From an uncultured Bacteroides sp. (GTDB lineage Bacteria > Bacteroidota > Bacteroidia > Bacteroidales > Bacteroidaceae), in NCBI GenBank assembly GCA_947074275.1, contig CAMTPA010000010.1, forward strand, positions 1 to 51,325: DNA of 51,325 bases, read 5' to 3'. The notes under the pieces are model-generated. The model was given only the letters and a program-made list of their open reading frames with translations. It was not told where the DNA came from and made no database searches. Of the stretch, positions 33,644 through 42,898 are shown in pieces (positions within the stretch are counted from its first letter, which is position 1; each line of letters begins with the position of its first letter). The position numbers and the translations under genes were made by a program.

Positions 33644-36364
33644 ATGGACAAAAAAAGAGTTTATACTTTTGGAAATGGTCAAGCCGAAGGCAAGGCCGAT
33701 ATGAAAAACCTATTAGGAGGTAAAGGTGCCAACTTGGCCGAAATGAACCTTATCGGTGTTCCCGTGCCTCCCGGACTGACTATCACTACCGATGTTTGCA
33801 CAGAGTATTACGAATTAGGACAAGATAAAGTTGTAGAACTACTAAAATCTGACGTAGAAAAAGCCATAGCCAATGTCGAGATCTTGATGAACTCCAAATT
33901 TGGCGATGTAGAAAATCCCTTGTTAGTGTCAGTTCGATCGGGCGCACGTGCTTCGATGCCCGGTATGATGGATACAATTTTGAACTTAGGATTGAATGAT
34001 GAAGTGGTAGAGGGTATGACACGCAAGACTGGAAATGCTCGCTTTGCTTGGGATTCGTATCGTCGTTTTGTGCAGATGTATGGTGACGTGGTGCTTGGTA
34101 TGAAGCCTACCAATAAAGAAGATATAGACCCTTTTGAAGCAATCATTGAAGAAATGAAAGAAGCCAAAGGCGTACACTTGGACAACGAACTTGAGGTGGA
34201 GGATTTGAAAGAGCTGGTAAAACGCTTCAAAGCTGCCGTGAAAGAGCAAACAGGCTGCGATTTTCCAACTTGCGCCTACGAACAGCTGTGGGGAGCCATT
34301 TGTGCTGTTTTCAACTCGTGGATGAACGATCGCGCCATTCTCTATCGCAAAATGGAGAGTATTCCCGATGAGTGGGGTACCGCAGTCAATGTGCAAGCAA
34401 TGGTATTTGGTAATATGGGCGACACTTCGGCCACTGGTGTGTGCTTCTCACGCGATGCAGGTACGGGCGAAGATATATTCAATGGAGAATATTTGATTAA
34501 CGCACAAGGTGAAGACGTGGTGGCTGGCATCCGCACTCCACAACAAATCACCAAAGAAGGTTCGCAACGCTGGGCAGAAATGGCTTGTGTATCCGAAGAA
34601 GAGCGCATTGCTAAATATCCATCGATGGAAGAGGCAATGCCCGAAATATATAAAGAACTTGATATGCTGCAAACGAAACTGGAAAACCACTATCGTGATA
34701 TGCAAGATATGGAGTTCACTGTTCAAGAAGGAAAATTGTGGTTTTTACAAACTCGCAACGGAAAACGTACTGGTGCGGCCATGGTAAAGATTGCTATCGA
34801 TTTGTTTCATCAAGGTATGATTTCGGAAAAAGAAGCAGTACTGAGAGTAGAACCAAATAAATTGGATGAGCTTCTTCACCCAGTATTTGATAAAGCTGCG
34901 CTAAAAATGGCAAAAGTATTGACTCGTGGATTGCCTGCATCTCCAGGCGCAGCAACAGGTCAAATCGTGTTTTTTGCTGATGATGCTGCCGAATGGGCTG
35001 CCAATGGTAAGAAAGTGATTATGGTACGTATCGAAACTTCGCCAGAGGACTTGGCGGGTATGGCCGTGGCGCAAGGTATTCTTACAGCTCGTGGTGGTAT
35101 GACCTCACACGCTGCTGTGGTGGCTCGTGGTATGGGCAAATGCTGTGTGTCGGGTGCAGGTGCGTTGAATATCGACTACAAGAACCGGACGGTAGAAATT
35201 GATGGAGAAATATTTAAAGAAGGTGATTTTTTATCACTGAATGGTAGTTCGGGCGAAGTATACAAAGGCAAAGTTGTAACCAAAGCCGCAGAATTATCGG
35301 GAGACTTTGGCGAATTGATGGAATTGGCCGATAAATATGCCAAATTGAAGGTTCGCACCAATGCAGATACTCCTCACGATGCACGGGTTGCGCGCGACTT
35401 TGGAGCAATTGGTATCGGGCTTTGTCGCACTGAACATATGTTTTTTGATGGAGAAAAAATCAAGGCAATGCGCGAAATGATTTTAGCCGAAAATGCTGAA
35501 GGTCGCAGAGTGGCTTTGGCAAAGATTCTCCCATATCAACAGGCCGATTTTAAAGGTATATTCAAAGCTATGGAGTATTGTCCAGTTACTGTTCGTCTTC
35601 TCGATCCTCCTTTGCACGAATTTGTTCCTCACGACTTGAAAGGACAGCAAGAAATGGCAGATGCGATGAACGTAAGCCTGCAATACATACAACAACGAGT
35701 GGAATCACTTTGTGAGCACAATCCGATGCTTGGACATCGTGGTTGCCGTTTGGGAAACACATATCCTGAAATCACACAAATGCAAACACGTGCGATATTG
35801 GGTGCAGCGCTCGAACTGAAAGCGGAAGGAGTTGAGACTCATCCCGAAATAATGGTTCCTTTGACAGGTATTCTTTATGAGTTTAAGCAACAAGAAGAGG
35901 TGATTCGAAAAGAAGCTGCACTCTTGTTTGAAGAGATGGGTGATAGCATCGAGTTTAAAGTAGGAACAATGATTGAAATCCCCCGCGCAGCATTGACAGC
36001 CGACAAAATAGCTTCATCAGCAGAGTTCTTCTCGTTCGGAACAAACGACTTAACACAAATGACTTTTGGTTATTCACGTGATGATATAGCTTCTTTCCTT
36101 CCTATTTATTTAGAAAAGAAGATATTAAAAGTAGACCCATTCCAAGTGCTCGATCAAAATGGAGTAGGACAGTTGGTGCGTATGGCTACCGAAAAAGGTC
36201 GTCAAGCACGTCCAGATTTGAAATGCGGTATTTGCGGCGAGCATGGTGGTGAGCCATCGTCTGTAAAATTCTGTCATCGTGTAGGATTAAACTACGTCAG
36301 CTGTTCTCCATTTAGAGTTCCTATTGCTCGACTTGCTGCTGCTCAGGCTGCGATAGAAGGGTGA
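33644..36364 (+). CDS. ppdK: Pyruvate, phosphate dikinase
   Basis: The product is 906 aa, the normal PPDK length. It interconverts pyruvate, ATP and phosphate with PEP, AMP and PPi. The N-terminal nucleotide domain is GGKGANLAEM..GVPVPPG. The swivelling His domain has GGMTSHAAVVARGMG (H489), and the C-terminal PEP barrel has FGTNDLTQM and CGICGEHGGEP (catalytic C864). In fermentative Bacteroidales it commonly works in the glycolytic direction with PPi. I start at 33644 (MDKKRVYTFG), consistent with the promoter. Confidence 0.97.
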   Translation: MDKKRVYTFGNGQAEGKADMKNLLGGKGANLAEMNLIGVPVPPGLTITTDVCTEYYELGQDKVVELLKSDVEKAIANVEILMNSKFGDVENPLLVSVRSGARASMPGMMDTILNLGLNDEVVEGMTRKTGNARFAWDSYRRFVQMYGDVVLGMKPTNKEDIDPFEAIIEEMKEAKGVHLDNELEVEDLKELVKRFKAAVKEQTGCDFPTCAYEQLWGAICAVFNSWMNDRAILYRKMESIPDEWGTAVNVQAMVFGNMGDTSATGVCFSRDAGTGEDIFNGEYLINAQGEDVVAGIRTPQQITKEGSQRWAEMACVSEEERIAKYPSMEEAMPEIYKELDMLQTKLENHYRDMQDMEFTVQEGKLWFLQTRNGKRTGAAMVKIAIDLFHQGMISEKEAVLRVEPNKLDELLHPVFDKAALKMAKVLTRGLPASPGAATGQIVFFADDAAEWAANGKKVIMVRIETSPEDLAGMAVAQGILTARGGMTSHAAVVARGMGKCCVSGAGALNIDYKNRTVEIDGEIFKEGDFLSLNGSSGEVYKGKVVTKAAELSGDFGELMELADKYAKLKVRTNADTPHDARVARDFGAIGIGLCRTEHMFFDGEKIKAMREMILAENAEGRRVALAKILPYQQADFKGIFKAMEYCPVTVRLLDPPLHEFVPHDLKGQQEMADAMNVSLQYIQQRVESLCEHNPMLGHRGCRLGNTYPEITQMQTRAILGAALELKAEGVETHPEIMVPLTGILYEFKQQEEVIRKEAALLFEEMGDSIEFKVGTMIEIPRAALTADKIASSAEFFSFGTNDLTQMTFGYSRDDIASFLPIYLEKKILKVDPFQVLDQNGVGQLVRMATEKGRQARPDLKCGICGEHGGEPSSVKFCHRVGLNYVSCSPFRVPIARLAAAQAAIEG

Positions 36365-36388
36365 TACTCTTATGATTTGAATACAAAG

Positions 36389-36425
36389 AGGATATAGAAT
36401 GTTCATAATTCTATATCCTTTTTTC
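36389..36425 (+). terminator. Terminator of ppdK
   Basis: AGGATATAGAAT (36389-36400) pairs perfectly with ATTCTATATCCT (36408-36419), with a 7-nt loop and a T-run directly after. Confidence 0.85.
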
Positions 36426-36499
36426 TTGTTCTAAACGATGAGCTTGCATCATTCAAAGCAACCTTCTTAGAGTTTTTATTGCAGCCCAGTTAAAAAAGC

Positions 36500-37750
36500 T
36501 TATGGTAAAAAACGAATTTGTTTCATACCAATCAAACGATCGTAGCGTTCGCCAAAAGGACGGTGATAAACCAAAATCAAATACTCATTTTCTGTTTCAT
36601 AGAAATTTCCTTCTATTGGCCCTGTTTCGCCACGTTCTTTGTCTGTGGAGACAAACAGATATTGATAGTTGTATGAACCTTGTTTCAGCAGTTGTACCGA
36701 CTCGTATATATATTTATCCTTATTGTATTTCATTTCAGTCTGAGTGCTGAAGTTATCATACGTGAATTCGCCTTGCAGATACACATTACCACCAGCAAAA
36801 AGCTGGTCGCACTCTAAAGTGAAATGAACGAAAAAATAATCAGCTTCCGTGTTGTCGTCTACGGCATCGTTGTATCGAACAAGGTATTTCCCATTTTGGT
36901 CTTCATCATATAGATAGTTGATAATACGAGGTTCATCGGGATATAATGTAGCGTGATAATAGGGTGCATAATACCCTAAGTGCTCAACTCCCATACCAGC
37001 ATATTTAGTATTTACTATCTCAAAGCGTCTATACTCATTGCCAGCCGAAAATATCAAAGAACGGTTGTGGTTGTATCGCAATTCATTGGGCGAAACGTAG
37101 GTAGGCGTTATATTTTTTGCCATATTATCGATACGTCCATTCTGCAATACGTGTACTTTAACTTCTTGTTGTGGATTGCGAATGGTGTATCCCTTATGGT
37201 TTATGTCAAAGCTAACTTGCTGATTTCCTTTGTTTCGGTCTATGTCGGTATCGCTGCTTACTGTGGCAGATATTGCGACTTGCTCTTCGGTAACGCGGAA
37301 AAAAGTACGAAAAACAGGTTCTTCATTTTCTTCTTCATCAAAAACATCAATGCGATAATTGCCCGAAATAATCATCCGAACCTCTTCGTTTGGAAGTCGG
37401 AAATGGTAATGTGTATAGGGCACTGTTGTATTCATTGATATTTCACTATCGTTTATCGGATTGTTGTTGAAACCATCTAAGAAATCAAAATCAGATAGAT
37501 TAGAAGTGTTCCATTCTGCATCGCAATGCGAAATAATGTATTTGAATCGATGATGTTCGTGAGATAAAAAATCAAATGATATATCGATGAAATCGTCACT
37601 TTCTAAAGCGATAATAGCAGGCTGGCGATAATCCTCATTGGCTATCACTTGAATGGTTTGAATGTGTGGATGAAACACTTCGGTGCGCTGGGCAAATATG
37701 CCGGAAGCATATAATAAAAATAAGATAAATAGAAGCTTTTTCATATTCAT
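36500..37750 (-). CDS. DUF5103 protein, type IX secretion Plug-like
   Basis: This 416-aa exported protein has a Sec signal peptide (KKLLFILFLLYASGIFAQ). The N-terminal beta domain (TEVFHPHIQTIQVI.., YIISHCDAEWNTS) and the C-terminal region (LIGMKQIRFLP end) match the DUF5103 family. In Flavobacterium the family member called Plug closes the periplasmic side of the SprA translocon of T9SS. Homologues also exist in Bacteroidetes without T9SS, so this alone does not prove the system. It is third in the operon, 15 nt after mtgA. Confidence 0.85.
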   Translation of the reverse strand: MNMKKLLFILFLLYASGIFAQRTEVFHPHIQTIQVIANEDYRQPAIIALESDDFIDISFDFLSHEHHRFKYIISHCDAEWNTSNLSDFDFLDGFNNNPINDSEISMNTTVPYTHYHFRLPNEEVRMIISGNYRIDVFDEEENEEPVFRTFFRVTEEQVAISATVSSDTDIDRNKGNQQVSFDINHKGYTIRNPQQEVKVHVLQNGRIDNMAKNITPTYVSPNELRYNHNRSLIFSAGNEYRRFEIVNTKYAGMGVEHLGYYAPYYHATLYPDEPRIINYLYDEDQNGKYLVRYNDAVDDNTEADYFFVHFTLECDQLFAGGNVYLQGEFTYDNFSTQTEMKYNKDKYIYESVQLLKQGSYNYQYLFVSTDKERGETGPIEGNFYETENEYLILVYHRPFGERYDRLIGMKQIRFLP

Positions 37751-37764
37751 TTGCTATTGTGATG

Positions 37765-38496
37765 TTATTTATTGTTTTTCTTTTTCGATTTATCGTTCGT
37801 TTTTTCTACGCTTGGAAATTCTGGTATCAAGTTCATCAAACGGAGTATCTGTTGTTGCCGTTTCAACATATAAGCCGATGGACGAGCCGAATCGAAACGA
37901 ATCGGATTGGGAAGTGTGGCTGCTATCAATGCACATTGCGCTTTTGTAAGTTTAGCCGCTGTCGTATGAAACTTGTATTTTGCGGTCGCTTGTGCTCCAT
38001 AGATTCCTTTTCCCATTTCAATAGAGTTGAGATAAACAGTCATAATGCGCTCTTTTGTCCAAAACAACTCAATTAGAAAAGTGAAATATACCTCCAATCC
38101 TTTTCGTAGCCAAGAAGATTTGGGCCATAAAAACACGTTTTTAGCTGTTTGCTGACTGATGGTGCTTGCTCCACGTTTTCTTTTGCGCTTTTTGTTTTCT
38201 TCCATTGCCTTTTTTATCTCTTCAAAATCGAATCCATTGTGTGTGGCAAATCGATTGTCTTCGGAGGCGATAACGGCCATTGGTAGGTTGGGAGATATTT
38301 CTTTGAGAGGCACCCATTTGTGATGCCATATTGGTTTTTCGCCTGCGGCAACTTGCTGCACACTTCTGATAACCATTAGTGGTGTAATGTATACCGGGAT
38401 AAATCGGTATAAAACCACAGCTACAATGGACGAAATAAAGAATAGTAACAGCAAATTGCGCACAGCGCATAGTGTTTTATTGAGCAGCTTCGGCAT
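37765..38496 (-). CDS. mtgA: Monofunctional peptidoglycan glycosyltransferase MtgA
   Basis: This 243-aa GT51-family enzyme polymerises lipid II glycan chains. It has a single N-terminal membrane anchor ([18 protein letters not shown]), then the catalytic motifs [18 protein letters not shown] (first Glu) and [18 protein letters not shown], followed by [17 protein letters not shown]. Length is normal and no transpeptidase domain is present. Its first 20 nt overlap the end of the OmpA-like gene in another frame, pointing to translational coupling. Confidence 0.93.
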   Translation of the reverse strand: MPKLLNKTLCAVRNLLLLFFISSIVAVVLYRFIPVYITPLMVIRSVQQVAAGEKPIWHHKWVPLKEISPNLPMAVIASEDNRFATHNGFDFEEIKKAMEENKKRKRKRGASTISQQTAKNVFLWPKSSWLRKGLEVYFTFLIELFWTKERIMTVYLNSIEMGKGIYGAQATAKYKFHTTAAKLTKAQCALIAATLPNPIRFDSARPSAYMLKRQQQILRLMNLIPEFPSVEKTNDKSKKKNNK

Positions 38497-39151
38497 CTTT
38501 TATCATTTGTTCGCTGGCATACATATAAATGTCTACACAACGGTTTTGTTCCGCAGTTTCGGAGTTATTGTATTCGGTATAACCTACACCTTTCACAACC
38601 TTAAATTGTGAAGGAGAAACACCACACGATTGTAGATAATTTTCTACCGCATAGGCTCTTTGTGCAGATACTTCTTCGTTGGCTTGGTATGAACCCACTG
38701 TGTCGGTGTGCCCGATTATAGCCACATCAATAGTAGGGTCACTTTTTAGTAAGTTGGCAAATTGGCTAAGCGAGTTTTTGGCTTCACTGCTTAGCGTGTA
38801 AGAGTTGAAAGCAAACAAAATACCCGAATTGAACGTAACTTTAACAGCAGGAAGTCCATTTTTATCTTCTATTTGCTCTACTTGTGCTCCTTGAATTTTG
38901 GCTGCTTCAGCTGCCTTTTCATCCATCTTTTTTCCAATCAATGCACCTACTGTTCCACCAATTGCACCGCCTACTGCTGCACCGATAGCTGCGCCTACAC
39001 CGTCGCCTGCAATTCCACCGATTAATGCGCCCGCCACAGCACCTACACCACCGCCAATCATACCATCTTTTGCCGTGTTGCTTAGTGATTTGCATCCACC
39101 CAACACCAATGTTAAGCTTAAAAATAAAGCTATAATCTTACATTTCTTCAT
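38477..39151 (-). CDS. OmpA-family lipoprotein with glycine-zipper region (YiaD-like)
   Basis: This 224-aa protein has lipobox VLGGC (C20). A long Gly/Ala-rich zipper region follows (about 30-75, [21 protein letters not shown]), then an OmpA C-terminal domain with [22 protein letters not shown] and [10 protein letters not shown]. It is predicted to be outer-membrane-anchored and to bind peptidoglycan through its OmpA domain; the glycine zipper may insert in the membrane. It leads the operon with mtgA and the Plug-like gene. Confidence 0.92.
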   Translation of the reverse strand: MKKCKIIALFLSLTLVLGGCKSLSNTAKDGMIGGGVGAVAGALIGGIAGDGVGAAIGAAVGGAIGGTVGALIGKKMDEKAAEAAKIQGAQVEQIEDKNGLPAVKVTFNSGILFAFNSYTLSSEAKNSLSQFANLLKSDPTIDVAIIGHTDTVGSYQANEEVSAQRAYAVENYLQSCGVSPSQFKVVKGVGYTEYNNSETAEQNRCVDIYMYASEQMIKDAEAAQ

Positions 39152-39212
39152 ACGTTACAAATTTAATCAAAATATTATAGAAATAGGTTTTTTGATAAAA
39201 CAGACTGAATGG

Positions 39213-40598
39213 CTATTCTGTCTGTTTGTTAACAGTAGAAAAAACAAACTCTTCCATATTTTTGTTGGGTTTGAGTACTTTTTTTCGGATTGCAACAAAC
39301 CACAAAAACAAGATGATGCCCTTGGCTATGGTGGTGACACAAACTGCCCACCAAATACCTTCTACTCCCATTCCTAAACTGATAAAAAATAAAGCTATCG
39401 GAATGCGAAGGTAGTTGCAGCTGATGCTAATGACAGCTGGTGGAATGGTGCGACCAATGCCATAGAACACCCCTTGCATTGTGATTTCGAGCATCATAAA
39501 CAATTGTGAGTATCCATCGATGCGCAAGAATATACCTCCTGCTTCGTAAGCAGCTTTTTCTGGCACGAAAATAGAAAACACCTCATTCCCGAAAAATACA
39601 AATAACAATGTGCAGAACGTTCCGAATATAAGTGTCATCCACAGAGTTGTGTGAAAAGAACGAATGACACGTTGATTGTTGCCCGCAGCGTAATTTTGTG
39701 CGATGAAAGCACTCAATGCAGTTGAAAAACCTTGTGATGTATTCCAAGTAATTGCTTCTATCTGACCGCCTGTTGTGAATGTCATTAACCCGATATGACC
39801 ACCTTGTGCGGAGGCTGTTCGACAAAGAAACATATTCACAAACGAGAACAAGGTGTTGAGCATAGCCACAGGAAAGCCCAATTTAAAGATACGAATGGAA
39901 TATTGCTTTTTGAGTTTCGTAAGAAATGGAAAACGTCCGAATAATGCGTCGCGCACACGAAGTTGGTAAATGAAGATGAAAAAGACTACTGCTTGCGAAA
40001 TCCACGTGGCATAAGCCGCTCCATCAGTGCCGAGTTTGAAGGTAAATATAAATAAAGGATCAAGTAAGATATTCAATATCAATCCTGTGGCACTGATGTA
40101 AAATGGGACTTGGCTTCTGCCTGCTGCATTGTAAATGCCGGTGAAAGCGGCAGAAAGGAATATAAATGGCAAAGCCGTGGATATGATTCTCAAATAGATC
40201 ACCGCATCGTTGGTGATGTGAGATTCCAATCCGTATATTCCAATAATGGGGTGGGCAAAAATAAACAATAAAGCTCCCCAGCACACCGAGATAATTAGAG
40301 CCAATGTGACGTTGTGAGATGCAAACGCACGAGCATTGGTTTGGCTTTGCGCTCCGATGGATTGGGCAACACTGACTTCTGCGCCTACTTTGTTGAACAA
40401 GGATATTGACCCCGACATCCAAGTCAATATACCGATGGAACCGATAACAGCCACAGCCTCACTACCCAATCTTCCCACCCACGCCATATCAGTAAGACTG
40501 TATGCCATTTGAATGAAAGAGGTAGCCATAATAGGCAACGCCAATTTAAACAATTGCTTGTTGATAGGGCCACGGGTTAAATTTTTTGTTCCTTGCAT
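39213..40598 (-). CDS. MATE-family multidrug/cation antiporter
   Basis: This 461-aa protein has 12 hydrophobic segments. MATE signatures are LALPIMATSFIQMAYSLTDMAWVGRLGSEAVAV near the start and the second-half repeat AMLNTLFSFVNMFL with GGQIEAITWNTSQGFSTALSAFIAQNYAAGN. It probably exports cationic compounds using Na+ or H+. A minus-strand -7 box TATCTTTG (complement of 40627-40634) lies 29 nt upstream. It is divergent from the EamA gene. Confidence 0.93.
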   Translation of the reverse strand: MQGTKNLTRGPINKQLFKLALPIMATSFIQMAYSLTDMAWVGRLGSEAVAVIGSIGILTWMSGSISLFNKVGAEVSVAQSIGAQSQTNARAFASHNVTLALIISVCWGALLFIFAHPIIGIYGLESHITNDAVIYLRIISTALPFIFLSAAFTGIYNAAGRSQVPFYISATGLILNILLDPLFIFTFKLGTDGAAYATWISQAVVFFIFIYQLRVRDALFGRFPFLTKLKKQYSIRIFKLGFPVAMLNTLFSFVNMFLCRTASAQGGHIGLMTFTTGGQIEAITWNTSQGFSTALSAFIAQNYAAGNNQRVIRSFHTTLWMTLIFGTFCTLLFVFFGNEVFSIFVPEKAAYEAGGIFLRIDGYSQLFMMLEITMQGVFYGIGRTIPPAVISISCNYLRIPIALFFISLGMGVEGIWWAVCVTTIAKGIILFLWFVAIRKKVLKPNKNMEEFVFSTVNKQTE

Positions 40599-40626
40599 TG
40601 TTGTTTTTAGTTATAAAAAAAGGTTG

Positions 40627-40664
40627 CAAAGATATGCAAAACGAAATAGCTATGTCTATCTTTG
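40627..40664. promoter_or_regulatory. Mirrored divergent -7 boxes, MATE and EamA genes
   Basis: GCAAAGATA (40626-40634) and TATCTTTGC (40657-40665) form a perfect 9-bp inverted repeat. Each arm contains the -7 box of one gene (TATCTTTG). The two promoters therefore face each other across 22 nt and could interfere or share a regulator. Confidence 0.6.
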
Positions 40665-40695
40665 CATCAATTAATCGAAAATACGACCAGACTCT

Positions 40696-41589
40696 ATGAC
40701 TACAACAACAAAATCACTCATCGGTTTTCATCTATTGGCTGCTATAACAGTAGCTATCTGGGGTACTACTTTTGTGTCTACTAAGATATTAATAAACAAT
40801 GGATTGTCTGCCACAGATATACTGTTTTATCGTTTTCTGATAGCATATATCTGTATTTGGTTTATTGCTCCTAAAAAGCTTTTTGCCGATACGTGGAAAG
40901 ACGAAGGAGTATGTGTGTTGTTGGGGCTTACAGGCGGCTCGCTCTATTTTATTGCCGAAAACACCGCTTTATATTACACTTTGGCCTCCAATGTAGCACT
41001 TATCATCTGCACCACTCCTATTCTTACTGCTGCCGTTTCTTATTTCTTTTATAAAAAAGAGCTACTGGGTACCCGTTTCATTATCGGGTCGGCTATGGCA
41101 TTGCTGGGAGTAGCGTTGGTTATATTCAACGGTAGTTTTATTTTGCAACTCAATCCTATTGGCGATTTGCTAACACTGGTAGCCGCATTGATGTGGGCAT
41201 TCTATTGCTTGTTTTTAAAACGGATGAATGCGAAGTACTCTGTTTTATTTGTTACCCGAAAGGTGTTTTCTTATGGATTGATTACTTTGCTGCCTTTCTT
41301 TTTCATCTATCCACTTCAAACAGATTTTTCTATATTGTCGCAATCGCTTGTTTGGGGCAATCTCTTGTTTTTGGGCATATTGGCATCAATGGTCTGCTAT
41401 ATCACTTGGACTTTGGTTATAGATCGTTTGGGAATGGTGTGTGCTGCCAATTATATCTATGTGATACCGCTAATAACCTTGATTACATCGGCCATTGTTA
41501 TCGATGAACAGGTTACTTTTATTGCGCTTATAGGTTCGATTTTAATATTGAGCGGAGTTTACTTTGCCGAAAAACGTGGGCGTGAATGA
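40696..41589 (+). CDS. EamA/DMT-family transporter
   Basis: This 297-aa protein has ten hydrophobic segments arranged as two EamA repeats. The first opens AITVAIWGTTFVSTKILINNG and the second begins LNPIGDLLTLVAALMWAFYCL. It ends SILILSGVYFAEKRGRE. The substrate is unknown; relatives export amino acids or metabolites. It ends 10 nt before repeat array E. Confidence 0.92.
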   Translation: MTTTTKSLIGFHLLAAITVAIWGTTFVSTKILINNGLSATDILFYRFLIAYICIWFIAPKKLFADTWKDEGVCVLLGLTGGSLYFIAENTALYYTLASNVALIICTTPILTAAVSYFFYKKELLGTRFIIGSAMALLGVALVIFNGSFILQLNPIGDLLTLVAALMWAFYCLFLKRMNAKYSVLFVTRKVFSYGLITLLPFFFIYPLQTDFSILSQSLVWGNLLFLGILASMVCYITWTLVIDRLGMVCAANYIYVIPLITLITSAIVIDEQVTFIALIGSILILSGVYFAEKRGRE

Positions 41590-41597
41590 AACTCTAA

Positions 41598-41678
41598 AAA
41601 CAACCCTTAACAACTGATGAATAGAGTGTTAAGGGTTGTCGCGTTAAATGTAAACAGTTTGCGAATCAACTATTAATA
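41598..41678. repeat. 22-bp periodic repeat array E (4 units)
   Basis: Cores start at 41598, 41620, 41642 and 41664: AAACAACCCTTAACA, AATAGAGTGTTAAGG, CGTTAAATGTAAACA and AATCAACTATTAATA. The last unit overlaps the end of the ABC-2 permease gene, supplying its final codons and stop. The first two units also form the dyad 41600-41639. Confidence 0.82.
41600..41639. terminator. Hairpin between convergent EamA and ABC-2 genes
   Basis: ACAACCCTTAACA (41600-41612) is the exact reverse complement of TGTTAAGGGTTGT (41627-41639), with a 14-nt loop. A-rich sequence on the left gives a T-tract for the minus-strand transcript. It is built from repeat array E. Confidence 0.6.
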
Positions 41679-42898
41679 ACTGTTTCTTTCGCTTTCATCG
41701 ATTCATTTTCCCACTTGATACTCCTCTTAAACTTCTTTTGATATACCCAAACCGCCAAACAGAAATAGACTACTGTCTGCACCAACAAAGTGGAATACTC
41801 CAACTCAATATCTGCCATACTTGCCTCCATCGAATTGATTTTGACAAGAGCCAATGTGGCTGGCGTAGCTGGGAATATGAAGTGAGACATTTTCCAATAC
41901 CACGGCATCAGCTCCAACGGATAAGACACTCCCGATAAAAAGATTAATCCTACCGAGAAAAAAGCGATGAGCAGTATAGGAGCTTCTGAATCGGTGAACC
42001 ACCACGAAAATGCAAGCATAAAGAAAGAACTTGCCATCAGATAAGGAATAAACAATATCACAATGTATAGCGGATTTCCGATGGATGGTATGCTAAATAT
42101 CTTATGCAAAAAGCCAAAGAAGAAGAAAGCAAACACGAAGTAAATGGTACAATACACGAAAGTTTTGCCCGAAACCACCTTAATAGCAGTCTGCCAAAGC
42201 CCTTTTTGATAGCTTAGATATTCTCCCAAATTGCGTTTCTGATACTCGCTGCCCGCCACCATTGCAATCACCATACTCAAGGTTTGAAAAAGGATAATCA
42301 TCAAAACCGCTGGAATGAGATAAGAGCCATAGCCTTGTGTGTGATTATAGAGTGTGGTTCCCACCGTTTCGATAGGGGTAGCCATTGCCACAGCCAATAT
42401 ACCTTGTGGGGGCAAAAACACCATTCCATCCATTCGGTAAGCGTCATTCATTGCAAGCATCACATTGGCACAAGCTTTCTGAAGTGCTTCAAAATAAAGA
42501 AAAGCATCGGTGGTGATGTAAAAAGGATACGTTACTTTTTCACCTTCAAACACCTTTGTCTCAAAATCGTCGGGCAGATAGAGTATGCCTTGTATAACTC
42601 CTTGTTTCATCCATTCTTTGGCTTCTACAAAGCTTGTAGCCTCTTTGTAGATGTTGATTTGTGGAGTAGCATTGAGCCAGCGCACAAACTGTCGGCTCAT
42701 TTTGGTTTGCGATCTATCTACAACTGCTACTGGAGCATTGGTCACAAGGTTGGGAGCGTACATATAATTATAGAGCAAGCCATACACAAATATGCCTCCT
42801 ATGAGCACCAAAAGCACTGCATAACTTCTACTTATGGCGAAAAACTCGCGCACAATGGTAAAAGACAACAAGGATGTTTTATTATTCGATGTCTTCAT
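41666..42898 (-). CDS. ABC-2 type permease (YhhJ/YbhR-like), second of pair
   Basis: This 410-aa ABC-2 membrane protein has an N-terminal TM helix, a large extracytoplasmic domain (about 45-180; PVAVVDRSQTKMSRQFVRWL, YITTDAFLYFEALQ), then five or six TM helices with LSGVSYPLELMPWYWK, the usual ABC-2 motif. It overlaps the preceding permease gene by 17 nt. With that gene, the HlyD protein and TolC it forms an export system. No ATPase gene is present nearby. Confidence 0.9.
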   Translation of the reverse strand: MKTSNNKTSLLSFTIVREFFAISRSYAVLLVLIGGIFVYGLLYNYMYAPNLVTNAPVAVVDRSQTKMSRQFVRWLNATPQINIYKEATSFVEAKEWMKQGVIQGILYLPDDFETKVFEGEKVTYPFYITTDAFLYFEALQKACANVMLAMNDAYRMDGMVFLPPQGILAVAMATPIETVGTTLYNHTQGYGSYLIPAVLMIILFQTLSMVIAMVAGSEYQKRNLGEYLSYQKGLWQTAIKVVSGKTFVYCTIYFVFAFFFFGFLHKIFSIPSIGNPLYIVILFIPYLMASSFFMLAFSWWFTDSEAPILLIAFFSVGLIFLSGVSYPLELMPWYWKMSHFIFPATPATLALVKINSMEASMADIELEYSTLLVQTVVYFCLAVWVYQKKFKRSIKWENESMKAKETVINS

